Source of the DNA: Serripes groenlandicus | Taxonomy: Eukaryota > Mollusca > Bivalvia > Cardiida > Cardiidae | Direction of reading: 5' to 3' | Assembly (NCBI GenBank): GCA_031761405.1 | Contig: JASEVX010000011.1 | Span: 25,846,502 to 25,910,501 of the forward strand | Length of the DNA: 64,000 nt | Part shown: positions 11,140 to 21,491 of the stretch, piece by piece | How positions within the stretch are numbered: position 1 is the stretch's first letter | Layout: every line of letters starts with the position of its first letter | Made by a program: the position numbers and the translations under genes | The notes under the pieces: generated by a model | The model's input: the letters and a program-made list of their open reading frames with translations, nothing else | What the model was told of the DNA's origin: nothing | The model's database searches: none

Positions 11140-11349
11140 TATTAATATTTTCCCACGTACAACAGTTATGCAGCAAGCAACTTTGAAAACATCTAAGCAA
11201 AAAAACATGAACATTATCCACGAATGTAGGAAAACTTATTAAATAAATTTTAAAACATTTTGAGCAATTATTTTTCTTTTTGTCAACATGTCTTCAAAAG
11301 TTGTGGGCTGTAAATGCGTCAGCAAACGTCTGCATGTGGGTTAGGGTTA
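11140..11349. mobile_element. MITE-A copy, diverged
   Basis: TTTTCCCACGTACAACAGTT, GCAACTTTGAAAACATCTAA, then AGCAATTATTTTTCTTTTTG and GCATGTGGGTTAGGGTTAAA, in MITE-A order. Confidence 0.6.
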
Positions 11350-11439
11350 AACCCTTTTTCTGACTCAGCCGACTTTTTTCACAGATCTCGCAGAAGACTG
11401 ATATTGATTGTTTCATATTTTCCCAAAATGTTTTCAAAT

Positions 11440-11661
11440 CCCTTTACCTCATATAAACGCTTTCTGACGCCTCTGCAGCAGACGGCTTTTTGAAAACATA
11501 GTGACAAAAGAAGAAATTGCACAGAACGTGTAATTTCTCCTTTTGCCACAATGTTTTCCACTTTTTGTCATAGGTTATCCATTCAATTATTGAGATATTC
11601 CATTTTTTGTCAAAATATGTTCAAAGTCGTCTGCTGCAGAATTGTCGTATGAGGGAAAGGG
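11440..11661. mobile_element. MITE-A, near full length
   Basis: CCCTTTACCTCATATAAACG at the left, GACAAAAGAAGAAATTGCAC and AATTTCTCCTTTTGCCACAA in the central hairpin, and GTCGTATGAGGGAAAGGG at the right, followed by TTAA (11662-11665). Confidence 0.85.
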
Positions 11662-11934
11662 TTAAAGTTAAAATAATGGTGCATTTTTACATTATGATAC
11701 AATATTTCCTCAAAGTGTGCCATTAAAGCAGACGACTTATCAACATTGACTAAAACCGTTTAATACCAGCTTGACGGTTTGTTGGTATCAATCTAATTGT
11801 GGTTTTCTACTGTCCGGTAGACACAATGACCGAGATTAACATTTCTCCGATGATGTCCAATTAATAACCACGACAACACAATTTATACGAGTTCGCTTAT
11901 TCGACTGATCAATGTTCAAGACTCCAGTATTCAA

Positions 11935-12000
11935 TTGATTGTTTGATGTTTTTATACCGCTTTCAACAATGTTTCAGTTATACCACGGTGTTTCCGTTAA
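11935..12000 (-). mobile_element. SINE-alpha 3' fragment
   Basis: Reverse complement of the shared tail: ATACCGCTTTCAACAATG, TTTCAGTTATACCACGG. Confidence 0.55.
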
Positions 12001-12614
12001 AATACTATATTGATATAAAGGGGTTTCCGGCCATGTTCCGCATATTTATTAAATGTACATTTCCTTATTATAGTATGTATACGTTTATAGAATTGCATAG
12101 AAATCAGCCTTAGCCGAATGTAGAATGTCGTGGATTCGGAACCGGGAGTCATTCGTAGCGGTTATGATGGAGTGCCCTTGCGCAATAGGGCACATTTCCC
12201 CCAACAAAAGCAAAACAGAATTGGATCTACATCACATCTATCTCTTTGGGCATTCTATATCTCCAACAATTATAACAGAAAAGCAACATGTATTTAATGT
12301 CAGCCCCTCATTATTTCCTCTAGGAAAACGGACAATCGGGTCGTCGTTCACGTATATGAAAACTAGCTTGATGGCCAAACTAAATTCGGGTAATTGCTTC
12401 ACGTTTTATTCATAAATGATTGACATACCTTGATGGGAGGGGGAGGGACCCCCATTTGACTCCTAGACCAGAAGCCTTATTTATATACTTCTGAGAGACA
12501 TAAGATCAAGAACTACATCGTTCACAATGACGCGTCAATAATTTAACGTGTCAATGGTATATTAGATACATTATTGTGATTGTCATGGGGATCCCGAGTG
12601 CAAAGCCTTCCTGT
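12001..12614. other. Unassigned, with a possible SINE-gamma remnant
   Basis: AGCGGTTATGATGGAGTGCC and GGGCACATTTCC (12158-12200) match the SINE-gamma body. Nothing else is recognisable. Confidence 0.45.
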
Positions 12615-12618
12615 TTAA

Positions 12619-12825
12619 CTCTTTCAGCGCCAAAGACAAAATTGAGGATTTTTGCAAACAATACTGATTCAGGTGAGTCAGCTCGTAACGAGTTGTCTCA
12701 CCTGAAATCAGCATTGTTTGCCATTTAGTTATCAAAATAGTCCAAACTTGTATTACATGAGAAATGGGAGACGCCCGATTTTGAACATTGAAGAGTCTAC
12801 TTTAAACAATTCGGCGCTGAAAGTG
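12619..12825. mobile_element. MITE-B with flanking TTAA
   Basis: CTCTTTCAGCGCCAAAG ... TTCGGCGCTGAAAGTG, bounded by TTAA at 12615-12618 and 12826-12829. The centre is a long hairpin (GATTCAGGTGAGTCAGCTCG / GTCTCACCTGAAATCAGC). TTAA targets with C-rich ends are typical of piggyBac-like elements; that superfamily call is inference. Confidence 0.85.
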
Positions 12826-12829
12826 TTAA

Positions 12830-13020
12830 ACCTTTCGCTGCCAAAGGCACTTAAAAGCTTTTGCAAACAATACGGATTCAGGTGAGACAACTCGTATGTC
12901 GGTCCTAAAAACTGCATTGTATGCTACTTAGACATTAAATGTTACCAACTTTTCTGTTGGACGAAAACAAATGGAGTGGTCCAATTTGGAACATGCGAAC
13001 ATTTGGCAGTGAAAAAGTGC
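12830..13020. mobile_element. MITE-B' abutting MITE-B
   Basis: Starts immediately after the shared TTAA (12826-12829) with ACCTTTCGCTGCCAAAGGCA and ends near TTTGGCAGTGAAAAAGTG. Landmarks AATGGAGTGGTCCAATTT and CAGGTGAGACAACTCG are shared with the copies at 20746 and 23016. Confidence 0.75.
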
Positions 13021-13049
13021 TGTAACTGATGTGTGAATCTGGTACCACA

Positions 13050-13297
13050 TCGAGGGCTTGGCATGAAACGGTTGTAACTAAAATTGGAATTTTTTCACTA
13101 AGGTTTATCACCTCCCCATAAAGTCTTTGTAAGCGATAAATCATTTTTCTTGATAAACAATGGAAATTTAGGTGCCATTGCTCGTTCTGAGCAATGACAC
13201 CTGAATTTGCATTGTTTACAAAGGGGTCAAAATTGCCCCTAAACCAGGGACTTCAAAATAGGTTTTAAGTTACAACTGTTTCACGCCAAGCCCTCGA
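13050..13297. mobile_element. MITE-C, complete
   Basis: TCGAGGGCTTGGCATGAAAC at the left and GTTTCACGCCAAGCCCTCGA at the right, with a central hairpin GGTGCCATTGCTCGTTCTGA / GCAATGACACCTGAAT. It is flanked by CA (13048-13049) and CA (13298-13299), consistent with a 2-bp target duplication. Confidence 0.85.
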
Positions 13298-13394
13298 CAT
13301 GTACAGAGCCAGGCCAGTCGACGCATCGCCGTCGTCTTATATCACAATGTCGGCTACTTAACTCAAACCTTTATCTTGGTATTCCTGAGATTAA

Positions 13395-13600
13395 CCCTTT
13401 CCCTCATATAGACGCTTTCTGACGCCTTTGCAGCAGACGGCTTTTTTGAAAACATAGTGACAAAAGAAGAAATTGCACAAAACGTGCAATTTCTCCTTTT
13501 GCCACAATGTTTTCCACTTTTTGTCATAGGTTATCCATTCAACTATGGAGATTTTCTATGTTTTGACAAAATAAGTTGAAAGTCGTCTGATGCAGAATTA
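13395..13600. mobile_element. MITE-A, right end lost
   Basis: TTAA at 13391-13394, then CCCTTTCCCTCATATAGACG and the whole internal hairpin. It breaks off after AAGTCGTCTGATGCAGAATT. Confidence 0.8.
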
Positions 13601-13980
13601 TATTTTACTTTTATTCCATGTTCCTGATATGGAAAGCATTGTCATCGTTTCCATGTGCTCTAATGTTGATGGTCCAAATATGAACAGCGTGACATTCAAA
13701 TAAATCTTCGAAACCATGCGGACAGTCACTATTTGGATCATCTTACATCTTCGTGCATATGATACGAATATTCCCGGTGCGTAATTTAGACGCTCGTGCA
13801 TCGTGTAAACGGTACAATAACGGTTACAGCAATGAACCTATTATAAGTATCTTTGAAATCAAAAGATTATCATTGGGGGAAACATTATATCCATCTTGTT
13901 CAACAATGTTCATTGACAAGCTCTTCGATGTTCTAGTTGAGATAATTACGTCTATATACCTAGTTACTAGAGATTCATAT
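13601..13980. other. No recognisable feature
   Basis: Two overlapping short ORFs on opposite strands without motifs; not supported as genes. Confidence 0.5.
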
Positions 13981-14199
13981 GAGCAGTTACACGTGAAATC
14001 CAACAGTTTGGACTCTGCGTAAAGTATCGACCCGGAGCAGCCTAAGTATGCTGCACAGGCTAACCCGAACAGACATTTTTCACCTTCTGTATAGTTTCTG
14101 TTTCAGGAATCATAACGCTAAACCTCTAAGACGGAATGTGTCGGCCTGGATTAGCCTGGGTCGATACATTACGTAGAGTCCATAATGTTGGTTTTCTCA
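13981..14199. mobile_element. MITE-D, shortened
   Basis: GAGCAGTTACACGTGAAATC, GACTCTGCGTAAAGTATCGA, the central TTTCTGTTTCAGGAATCATA, and ATTACGTAGAGTCCATAATG. The right terminal repeat is eroded, and about 20 bp of the usual GC-rich arm is missing. Confidence 0.75.
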
Positions 14200-14730
14200 T
14201 ATATATGATACGCTAACAAATTACAAACTAGCGCCATTAATGTTAGGTATGTTCATGTAGGAGGGCATTCTCCTTCGCAGAGTTGTCGTTCCTGACACTC
14301 ACATCGTATTACATTCTCCTTCGCAAAGTTGACGTTCCATACACTCACATACTTATGACTGTTATGAGAATGGTAGGGGGGTTGCCATCACCTTCACGTA
14401 CAGATGTAAATGGAAAGTAAAGATTAATAAAATGTTCGTGAATATGGTTGATAGTCACGTATACCCATTTAAAAAAGGCTCTAGTCAGTGATATACCATA
14501 TCCAGATAATGGGAAATGTATTCAACAATCGTGCATTCGATTTATAGTCAGTGTTCTGTAGTATACCATTACAGATTATAAAATGTATGCACCAAGTTGG
14601 TAAGAGTTTAAACTCGGCCAAATTTCCTTCAAATTGTTTTGTAGTCGTTGAGATTTTTGCATTTTATCGGTAAAAGATTATATTCAATAATCTACGGGTA
14701 TTAACGATGTAATGTAGAGATACTTCTGTG
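14200..14730. other. Unassigned; one 43-bp tandem duplication
   Basis: ATTCTCCTTCGCAGAGTTG at 14268 and ATTCTCCTTCGCAAAGTTG at 14312 are consecutive near-copies. The remainder has no recognisable feature. Confidence 0.5.
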
Positions 14731-14734
14731 TTTG

Positions 14735-14972
14735 TTTGCATGGTGATTAACGCCCCTTTCCACAATATTTCCTGGGTAAGTTACCAGTACTACTGGACAA
14801 TTAATCCTGACACCAGCCAGTCAGTCGTAATGCTAACCCCACAACCCTGAGCGCAAAAGAGCGAAAGCCATTACTACCATTTTGGTCTTGGGCATGACCC
14901 GGCCAGGGATCAAACCCGCGACCTCTCGCACCCTACTGAGGCGGACACCCTACGCCTACACCACCGATGCAG
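14735..14972 (-). mobile_element. SINE-alpha, near full length
   Basis: On the minus strand the head reads CATCGGTGGTGTAGGCGTA, then GTGTCCGCCTCAG and a B box in GCGGGTTTGATCCCTGGC. The body follows (GGGGTTAGCATTACGACTGA, CTGGTGTCAGGATT, AGTAGTACTGGTAACTTACC) and then the tail GGGGCGTTAATCACC. This shows the intact tRNA-like head from which the 57-58 kb array derives. Confidence 0.8.
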
Positions 14973-14974
14973 TC

Positions 14975-15835
14975 TAGAAATAAATGATGTATTACGTAAT
15001 ATACTGACATCGTTTTGTTCGAAAGCACTTGAACTTTTCCCTTCGTAAACTAGTGTTATAACCGAATTCCATTTGACCGGGAAGCTGGGTTCGTAAGTCT
15101 TTGCCTTAGAACCATTTCTTTGTTTTTTACCATGGTGGCTTGTGTAAGCAGTACGAGGTTATAGTTCAACGATTGAAAACCGATTGACCCTCATATATAT
15201 AAATTGATTTACTTGGTTAGATCACTTTATAACTGCATTCAAACATCATCGCACCAGATGCATGCCATTATTAACAAACTCTACCGCCTAAGGTGAGGCA
15301 AGGGTTTGGTTTTACCGAGGTTGTATTGTTTGCCTTTATTAATAGGATGGGGGATATGTCAAGAGTTCAATTGTCCAAAGGAAATAATTGCTCCGCATGT
15401 TCATTTCCTTGTTAATATAATGTTTCTTTGGAACGTATGTGTATGGCTTCCTACATAAATAGGATGATTCCTCCTTTATTAAAGCAAAAGCATTAGAGAC
15501 AAACAAATTAACAATATACAGTTCGTCCTGTATTAAAAGACCACCTGTGTGAAGAGAACACACTCTGGTCTTTGTTCACATGTGGTCTATACTAACAGGG
15601 TCATTTATGCAGAAAATGGGAGATTGAGAAATAATTAAAAGTGTGGTTGCTTTAGACAGGGAATTGCTAAACAAGATGGTCTCAAGCACGGGTTGGACTG
15701 TAAACAACATACATTCTACGCAGACAATTTCGAAAATTTTATTATGTATGACATAGAAATAAATAACTATATTTCACCACGTGCTTCTTTATAAGTAGGG
15801 GGAACTGTCAGTCTTTGTCCGAGCATACTTCACTA
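14975..15835. other. No recognisable feature
   Basis: AT-rich sequence. A 74-codon minus ORF (15339-15563) carries no motif I recognise. Confidence 0.5.
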
Positions 15836-15837
15836 CG

Positions 15838-15894
15838 TCCTCGGTACCCAGGCTATTCATACATATATGTTATGAATAGCCTGGGCACCGAGGA
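15838..15894. repeat. Compact hairpin, 24-bp arms with one mismatch
   Basis: TCCTCGGTACCCAGGCTATT at 15838 and AATAGCCTGGGCACCGAGGA at 15875 pair around an ATACATATATGT spacer. The same arms, pulled 1.7 kb apart, flank the nested region at 53316-55048. Confidence 0.8.
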
Positions 15895-15944
15895 TGACTT
15901 CACTAAAGATCTTCAATTCAAATGTGTTCAGTTATATGTGGGGG

Positions 15945-16020
15945 GTTTAACCATACCCCCTCATACAACAAATCTGTAGCAGACGAAATTTTGAAAACAT
16001 CCTGGCACAAATGAGAGATA
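15945..16020. mobile_element. MITE-A left-end fragment
   Basis: TTTAACCATACCCCCTCATA, then AATCTGTAGCAGACGAAATT and TTGAAAACATCCTGGCAC. Confidence 0.55.
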
Positions 16021-16254
16021 TTTGTTTGATCAATCCATCGATCTCGTCGCTCGAAAAATCGAACGTCGATACTTTATTACCAGGGAAGAATCAGATGAGT
16101 ATTCGCTCTTAACAGTCTCATCATTACACTCCTTATGCCACTAGTTTGCCATATTATAATATTGTATGCATCTAGACGACATTGTCCAGAAATGAAAATT
16201 TGGAGCGTCAAATTAAACGATTGATTGATTGATTGACTGATTCTTTGGTGTTTA

Positions 16255-16430
16255 ACGCTGCTTAAAAACAAGTATTCAGTTATATATTTCGGCGTCGTTT
16301 CTTGGGTAAGTTACCATTACTACTGGTCTCGTAATGATACATGTAACCACGCGACAATGAGCACCAAGGAGGACAGCAATTACTTCATGTACCATTACTA
16401 CCATTTTTACAGTCTTTGATATGCAAAATA
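16255..16430 (-). mobile_element. SINE-alpha fragment
   Basis: Reverse-strand tail and body: TTTAACGCTGCTTAAAA, GGGTAAGTTACCATTACTAC, TACCATTACTACCATTTTTA. Preceded by a (GATT)n-like tract. The tRNA-like head is missing. Confidence 0.6.
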
Positions 16431-16609
16431 AAGGAAAGTAACAGTTTATTTATGGCATGACTATCACTCCTATAGAAAGGTGTGTGTGTTAGTTTAGCCA
16501 GCACAGCAGTGCAATATGGTCTGTTTTCGCGCGCTGTGACAACTAGTTTTAGATCATTTCAAGATTTTGTTTGTGTGTGCAGCATACGTCTAAATCCGTA
16601 GCAAGTATG

Positions 16610-16805
16610 TTGTGTTTGTTTGTACGGTTTAGTAATATCACGATATCCTGACATCAGCCAGTCAGTCGTAATGCTCCTCCCATAGCCCTGGGCGTCAAAG
16701 TCGGAAAGCCATTACAACTATTTTTAAAGTTTAAATTTATTACCCGGCTGTGGTTCGAACCCACGACATCCTGCATCAGATGATTCGCCTACCGTAAGTC
16801 GCAGT
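16610..16805 (-). mobile_element. SINE-alpha copy with head
   Basis: CCTGACATCAGCCAGTCAGT, CGTAATGCTCCTCCCATAGC, then TTACCCGGCTGTGGTTCGAA (minus-strand B box) and TTCGCCTACCGTA near the head. The tail is truncated. Confidence 0.65.
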
Positions 16806-16842
16806 CATTTCCGAATTATGAGACACTCCTTTGATGATTTAA

Positions 16843-16995
16843 GGCACTACGGTCATGGTGGAGTGCCCTTGGGCAAGGCACATTTTCTAGCCTAGTACTG
16901 GTTTGTTTACCCAGGGATCATGTATAAGTGAACTGTCGCCGTGATATAACTGAAATATTGTTGAAAGCGGCTTAAAACCCCAATAAATAAATAAA
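16843..16995 (+). mobile_element. SINE-gamma, 5'-truncated, 13-bp target duplication
   Basis: GGCACTACGGTCATGGTGGA through GTGATATAACTGAAATATTG and an (AAATA)n tail. TTTGATGATTTAA flanks it exactly at 16830-16842 and 16996-17008. 5' truncation plus a 13-bp duplication shows target-primed reverse transcription. Confidence 0.9.
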
Positions 16996-17002
16996 TTTGA
17001 TG

Positions 17003-17190
17003 ATTTAACAGATACATAGACTTTCTGACGCCTATGCGGCAAATGACTTAAGGAACAAACACATTGTTGCAAAGTGAGAAATTGCTCAAATGTACAATTT
17101 CTCCTTTTGCCACAATGTTTTCAATTTGTTTAAGTAATTATACTTTCATTTACAGAGATGTTCCGTGTTTTGCATGGTTTGTCCACTTTT
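17003..17190. mobile_element. MITE-A copy, left end disturbed by SINE-gamma
   Basis: AGATACATAGACTTTCTGAC, GAGAAATTGCTCAAATGTAC and TTCTCCTTTTGCCACAATGT match MITE-A. The right terminal repeat is absent. Confidence 0.6.
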
Positions 17191-17199
17191 CTCTTCCAG

Positions 17200-17785
17200 A
17201 AATGATGATAGTCTGTTCTGCATGGCAGTTTCTGAATAGGTGGCGTATGTTATAAGGATAAGTGTTTACAATACTGACTTGATTAACCCATCAACTTATC
17301 TCCGTGTGTACTTGCTAATTCCCTGCCTTTTATATAGAATTGTTGTGCGAAATGACGAGCATATTCATTAGCATTCCGTAATTACTATTCATAGAACAAT
17401 CAGTTGTATAATTAGACAGGAGAATATGTGCGCGTAACGTCTATTGATGCAATGCGACCGAGTTTCCATTTTGGAACACATTAAACCTCGTTAAGATACG
17501 CAAATTGTTACTATAAATAGCCTATACGGTTCATATTGTATAATAATAATTTCTCATACGATAACGTTACGGTTGTTGTTGTTGTTGTTGTTGTTATAGC
17601 ATATGGACCATATATAGAGACTATTTGCAGTAGAAGTTTAACCAGGTATTGTGTGTGTGTGTTTTTGTGTGTTTTTGTGTGTGTATTTGTGTGGTTTTGT
17701 TATGTTTTTGTGTTGTTTTTTTCAATTTTCTCAAAACAAAACTCGTACGCCTGTGAAAGAAGTATCAGATTTAATAACAAGCACC
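17200..17785. other. Unassigned with (GTT)n and (TGTGTTTT)n tracts
   Basis: (GTT)8 at about 17571-17595 and a TGTGTGTTTT-rich stretch at 17650-17710. No gene recognised. Confidence 0.55.
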
Positions 17786-17789
17786 GTCC

Positions 17790-17870
17790 TTCATGGTGTA
17801 GTGGTAAGCATTTCAAAATCGGTAGATATAGGAGACTAGGGTTCAAGCCCCAGTCATGTTATACCAAAGA
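17790..17870 (+). mobile_element. SINE head with tRNA-like A and B boxes
   Basis: TGGTGTAGTGG (17800-17810) is a perfect A box and GGTTCAAGCCC (17840-17850) is a near-consensus B box; GTTATACCAAAGACG follows as in SINE-alpha. The rest of the SINE body is missing or unrecognisable. Confidence 0.6.
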
Positions 17871-17874
17871 CGTT

Positions 17875-18336
17875 CAATTAAGTAATGTATTTCATCATGT
17901 GTGCTCTTATGTGGTGGGGTATGGGTTATGTTTCAGGATACGCATACAAGGCGGGCTGACTCCAAAACTATAACAGTTTAGTCTGTACTTCAATTGTGTG
18001 CTCCAGTATCTGATTGGTCAGAAGCAAATTTTTCCTCCAAATTGACCAATCAGAAGAAGCCTTATTTGGAGCATGGAGTTCATTTCTGAGCACAGAGAAA
18101 GATTTTTATAGTGCCGGATCCTGGAAAATCAGACAGGACACCCGCCTGGATAGTGAAAGGGGTATCATTCACCATTTTAAAAAGCACAGACAGCGAAATA
18201 TTTGGATGCATTTAGTGCACGTTTATAAATATTTCCAATACTGCGGGTCTTTCCTACAACTATTCCAATCTGAAGAGTTCATATCCGTTGTATTTGAATC
18301 ATCTGTTATACAGTTCATGATGCATTATGATGCCTT
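17875..18336. other. Unassigned; short inverted CCAAT repeat
   Basis: TCTGATTGGTCA (18009) and TGACCAATCAGA (18042) form a 12-bp inverted repeat. The overlapping 133-codon ORF runs into a MITE-A copy and is not supported. Confidence 0.5.
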
Positions 18337-18515
18337 AACCGTTTCCCACACTTTTGAAAATTTAGTGACAAAAGAAGAAATCGCTCAAAACCAGCAACTT
18401 TTCCTTTTAACATAATGTTTTCAACGCTATTCAATAAGTATGTCTTCAGTTAGGGCGATATTCCGTATTATTTTTGAGATGGTCTAAAAGTCGTCTGCTA
18501 CAGGTTTGCATTTAA
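18337..18515. mobile_element. MITE-A copy
   Basis: TTAACCGTTTCCCACACTTT, ACAAAAGAAGAAATCGCTCA, TTCCTTTTAACATAATGTTT and AAAAGTCGTCTGCTACAG, with an extended right half. Confidence 0.65.
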
Positions 18516-18567
18516 CATCGCTGACAGTGGTATAGGACAATCTATAGAATAAGTGTCACAACATTAA

Positions 18568-18752
18568 TCTTTCCCCTCTTACAACAACAAAGTCTTCAGC
18601 AGACGACTTTGAAATCATCCAAACAAAAATAGGGAAAACCAATATATATGAATGTATAGTTAGTAAATAGATTCGAAAACATTTTGGCAACCCAAGAAAT
18701 TGCCCATTATGTATCGTCTGCTGCAGAGGCGTCAGTATGAGGGAAAGGGTGA
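18568..18752. mobile_element. MITE-A copy
   Basis: AATCTTTCCCCTCTTACAAC, AGCAGACGACTTTGAAATCA, then ATGTATCGTCTGCTGCAGAG and GAGGGAAAGGGTGATTAA at the right. Confidence 0.7.
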
Positions 18753-18754
18753 TT

Positions 18755-18973
18755 AACTACGATACATAGATATTCTACTATATATGAAACACGAACAATA
18801 AGACTAGGGGCTAATTTCTTTATTAAAGCTCTGAAGCTCATAAAATAATGTTTTGGAAATATCATAAAAAAAGCTTTCAAAACAATAAGACAAAACAAAC
18901 CATTAATCCAAGTATACATGTTTCATGTTATTTCATGTATATAATAATTATGTTTATATGTGTGTGTGTATAT

Positions 18974-19011
<38 letters not shown>

Positions 19012-19334
19012 TTGTATATGTGCCGGAGGCATTGGTACTTGATAAAAGAAACTTAAATTGAAACACTCATGTATTACATTTGGTTGACATGGTAAAAGTA
19101 AAGGGCAACCGACTAAAATTGATTCATTTTCTAAGACATTGACATATTGCTGACTTACCGTGCTTTAATTGAAATACGTATGAAATACCATTCAAACCGC
19201 TTATAAGGTGTCGTTCGCCTTCTCTCCTTTTCTTACCAAAGCCCTCAGGATTGTCGGGTAAGCATAACGGCTGGTGTCAGGATAAATGGACAAGTAATAC
19301 ATAGTTCATCAATTTTGCTTTCCTAATAAAAGAT
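18755..19334. other. Unassigned with (AT)n microsatellite
   Basis: A (TA)n run lies at about 18978-19006. GTCGGGTAAGCATAACGGCT and GGTGTCAGGATAAATGGACA (19252-19290) resemble a SINE-alpha body fragment on the plus strand. Confidence 0.5.
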
Positions 19335-19480
19335 ACTAAATATTTAATTTCTTAACACGTATTGTTAGTCAGCAAGGTAAGTATTTGGACGATTTATGTT
19401 TTACAAAATATTGGGGGAAAAAATTGATGAAATATTCTTTTAAGTATTTAAGTATTACTTAATGTTGGTGTAATTGTACC
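19335..19480. mobile_element. F-family fragment
   Basis: ACGTATTGTTAGTCAGCAAG, TTATGTTTTACAAAATATTG, then TTTAAGTATTTAAGTATTAC and AATGTTGGTGTAATTG. It gives an uninterrupted reference for the split copy at 5945-6962. Confidence 0.6.
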
Positions 19481-20274
19481 CTGGTAACTTAGCCAGGAAA
19501 CGGTGTGAAAAAACCTAATGATGGTTGAAAGCATCGCAAAGCACCAAACCAACCCTCAAACAAATCTCTCTTTTTCTCGTCTATTGTACTTTAAATATTA
19601 GCCCAGTCAAGCCATGTCCAACACAATCCCCACGTAATACTCGAATAAGGACCCCCATACTGACAGCTATTTATACAAGAATCAATTCCACTCCATGGAA
19701 ACCTTTCTCTGTGTCACCACACACACACACACACACACAAACACTTAATGCTTTGAAATAGTATTTCTATTTAGACGTTTATCGACAGTACTGGATATAA
19801 GAAAGGTGTGGCGTAATGCTGTCGTTTATGTAACACTTTGGACTCGAATGCTTACCATTTCGTCTGCTTCCATAACTAGAAGGGTATCCATTTATCTTGT
19901 CGCGGCCGACATTTGCCATGAAGGAATAATACGATTCGGCTTTGTTCCCGGTCAAATGACCCATTAATAGATGGCCAATGGTGTTTAGCACGTCTTATAT
20001 CGACAACCCTTTAGAAACTGTATCGATCTAATGTGCTTTCCTTATTTATAGGGTGTCGGTCTAGCCATTCTATTACACCGGACTTGTTATATTTATTTTC
20101 TTGTAAAAAACCACAAGAATACGTATGTATACATGTACATGTACAGTCATATCAATGTTTAATCAAATTGATCGTGTTTATTTGTAACGATAACATAACT
20201 TCTCAAGTTGATTAGTAAATATAAGAAGACATTGTTTTCGCATGTAAACGGATAATTGACCAGAAGGATAACCT
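19481..20274. other. Unassigned with (CA)n microsatellite
   Basis: (CA)n at about 19718-19739. No ORF or repeat otherwise recognised. Confidence 0.5.
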
Positions 20275-20278
20275 TTAA

Positions 20279-20741
20279 CTCTTTCTACGCCAATAACAAT
20301 CTTGAGGTTTCTGCAAGCAATACACATTTACATGTAGATGAAATGGTTCCTAAGCGACGCGGGCTGTCAATCCAGGGGTTGTGAGTTCGAATCCCGTCTC
20401 GGCCAACTTTCTTTCCAACGATTGACGAAAGTCAATGCGACATGCGGCATTCGTCTTCCACCAATGGGCTAGGTCTATGTGGAAAAGCAGCCAGTTGCTT
20501 GGGAAGATTGTTGTGTGGAGTACTGGTGTGAGAAAACCAGGAAATGTATGAGTAGGTGAACTGGCCGCCGTGATATAACTGAGAAATTGTTAAAAACGGC
20601 GTTACACCCCAATCAATCTATCCTAAGACAGCAGTGTCACCTTAATACAGTATTGTGTTTGTATTAGTTAAGAAAATAGTACAAACAACTCTTGTACATG
20701 TTAAATGCAGCCGCCCGATGTTGAACAATGCAATCGTCTAT
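20279..20741. mobile_element. MITE-B interrupted by SINE-beta
   Basis: TTAA (20275-20278), CTCTTTCTACGCCAATAAC and TTTCTGCAAGCAATACAC form the left half. GTCACCTTAATACAG and TAAGAAAATAGTACAAACAA after the SINE form the right half. The right terminal repeat is eroded, and TTAA recurs at 20742-20745. Confidence 0.65.
20341..20620 (+). mobile_element. SINE-beta, near full length
   Basis: Head GCGACGCGGGCTGTCAATCC, B box GAGTTCGAATCCCGTCTCGG, body ACTTTCTTTCCAACGATTGA, CAGCCAGTTGCTTGGGAAGA, tail GTGATATAACTGAGAAATTG, GGCGTTACACCCCAATCAAT. It sits inside MITE-B. A short TCCTAAG match is the only candidate target duplication. Confidence 0.8.
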
Positions 20742-20745
20742 TTAA

Positions 20746-20944
20746 CCCTTTCGCTACCAAAGGCAATTTAAGGTGTTTGCAAACAATGCAGATTGAGATG
20801 AGACGAGCTGTCTCTCCTGAAATATGCATTGTTTGCAACTTGGAAATTAAGTTGTACAACATTTCCTGTTTGACTGGTCGAATTTTTAACATAGGATGGT
20901 AGAATTCGAAATAGTCGAATAGTCGAAATTCGGCAGTGAAAGAG
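20746..20944. mobile_element. MITE-B' abutting MITE-B
   Basis: CCCTTTCGCTACCAAAGGCA to TTCGGCAGTGAAAGAG, starting directly at the TTAA (20742-20745) that ends the MITE-B copy, the same order as at 12619-13020. Confidence 0.75.
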
Positions 20945-20977
20945 TTTACGAAACTAGGCGTTGTTTAAACTTATATA

Positions 20978-21172
20978 TTTTACATCGATTGCGAAACAAG
21001 CTTTAAGCTTATATTAATCACGCTCGATGTCTGCTTCCTGGAAACTTAACCAGTACTCGCGCCGTGTGTGTGGAAAAATCCCAAAGGCAGAACCTGTTCA
21101 TCACGGGATTCGAACCCGGGACCTTTGGTACAAGAGGCCAACGCTCTACCTCTGTTCCACTGTCTTCCACAA
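20978..21172 (-). mobile_element. SINE-delta with tRNA-like head
   Basis: Minus strand: AGAGGTAGAGCGTTGGCCTC, then TGTACC and a perfect B box in CCCGGGTTCGAATCCCG (about 21105-21121), then the body GAGTACTGGTTAAGTTTCC and GACATCGAGCGTGATTAATA. The uninterrupted ACTTAACCAG in its body (21047-21056) is the empty-site counterpart of the MITE-B insertion at 61357. Confidence 0.75.
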
Positions 21173-21229
21173 AGGGTTTATGTACATTCAATACGAGACA
21201 CGAACTATGGTGAATTGTAATTATACATT

Positions 21230-21291
21230 CAACCCTTTCACCGACACAGAGGATAATAGCAGCAGAATCTCTTTGCAGCAGACGACTTCCA
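21230..21291. mobile_element. MITE-A left end running into the gap
   Basis: CAACCCTTTCACCGACACAG and TTGCAGCAGACGACTTCC, ending at the N run. Confidence 0.55.
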
Positions 21292-21491
21292 NNNNNNNNN
21301 NNNNNNNNNNNNNNNNNNNNNNNNNNNNNNNNNNNNNNNNNNNNNNNNNNNNNNNNNNNNNNNNNNNNNNNNNNNNNNNNNNNNNNNNNNNNNNNNNNNN
21401 NNNNNNNNNNNNNNNNNNNNNNNNNNNNNNNNNNNNNNNNNNNNNNNNNNNNNNNNNNNNNNNNNNNNNNNNNNNNNNNNNNNNNNNNNNN
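21292..21491. other. Assembly gap (200 N)
   Basis: Exactly 200 undetermined bases, a scaffold-join placeholder. Reading frames crossing it are meaningless. Confidence 1.

Noticed and set aside
18014..18415. 133-codon plus ORF
   Set aside because: Its last third is MITE-A sequence and no domain is recognisable.
21097..21172. Functional minus-strand tRNA (TGT anticodon-like)
   Set aside because: The B box is perfect, but the acceptor ends do not pair and the sequence continues into the SINE-delta body found elsewhere.
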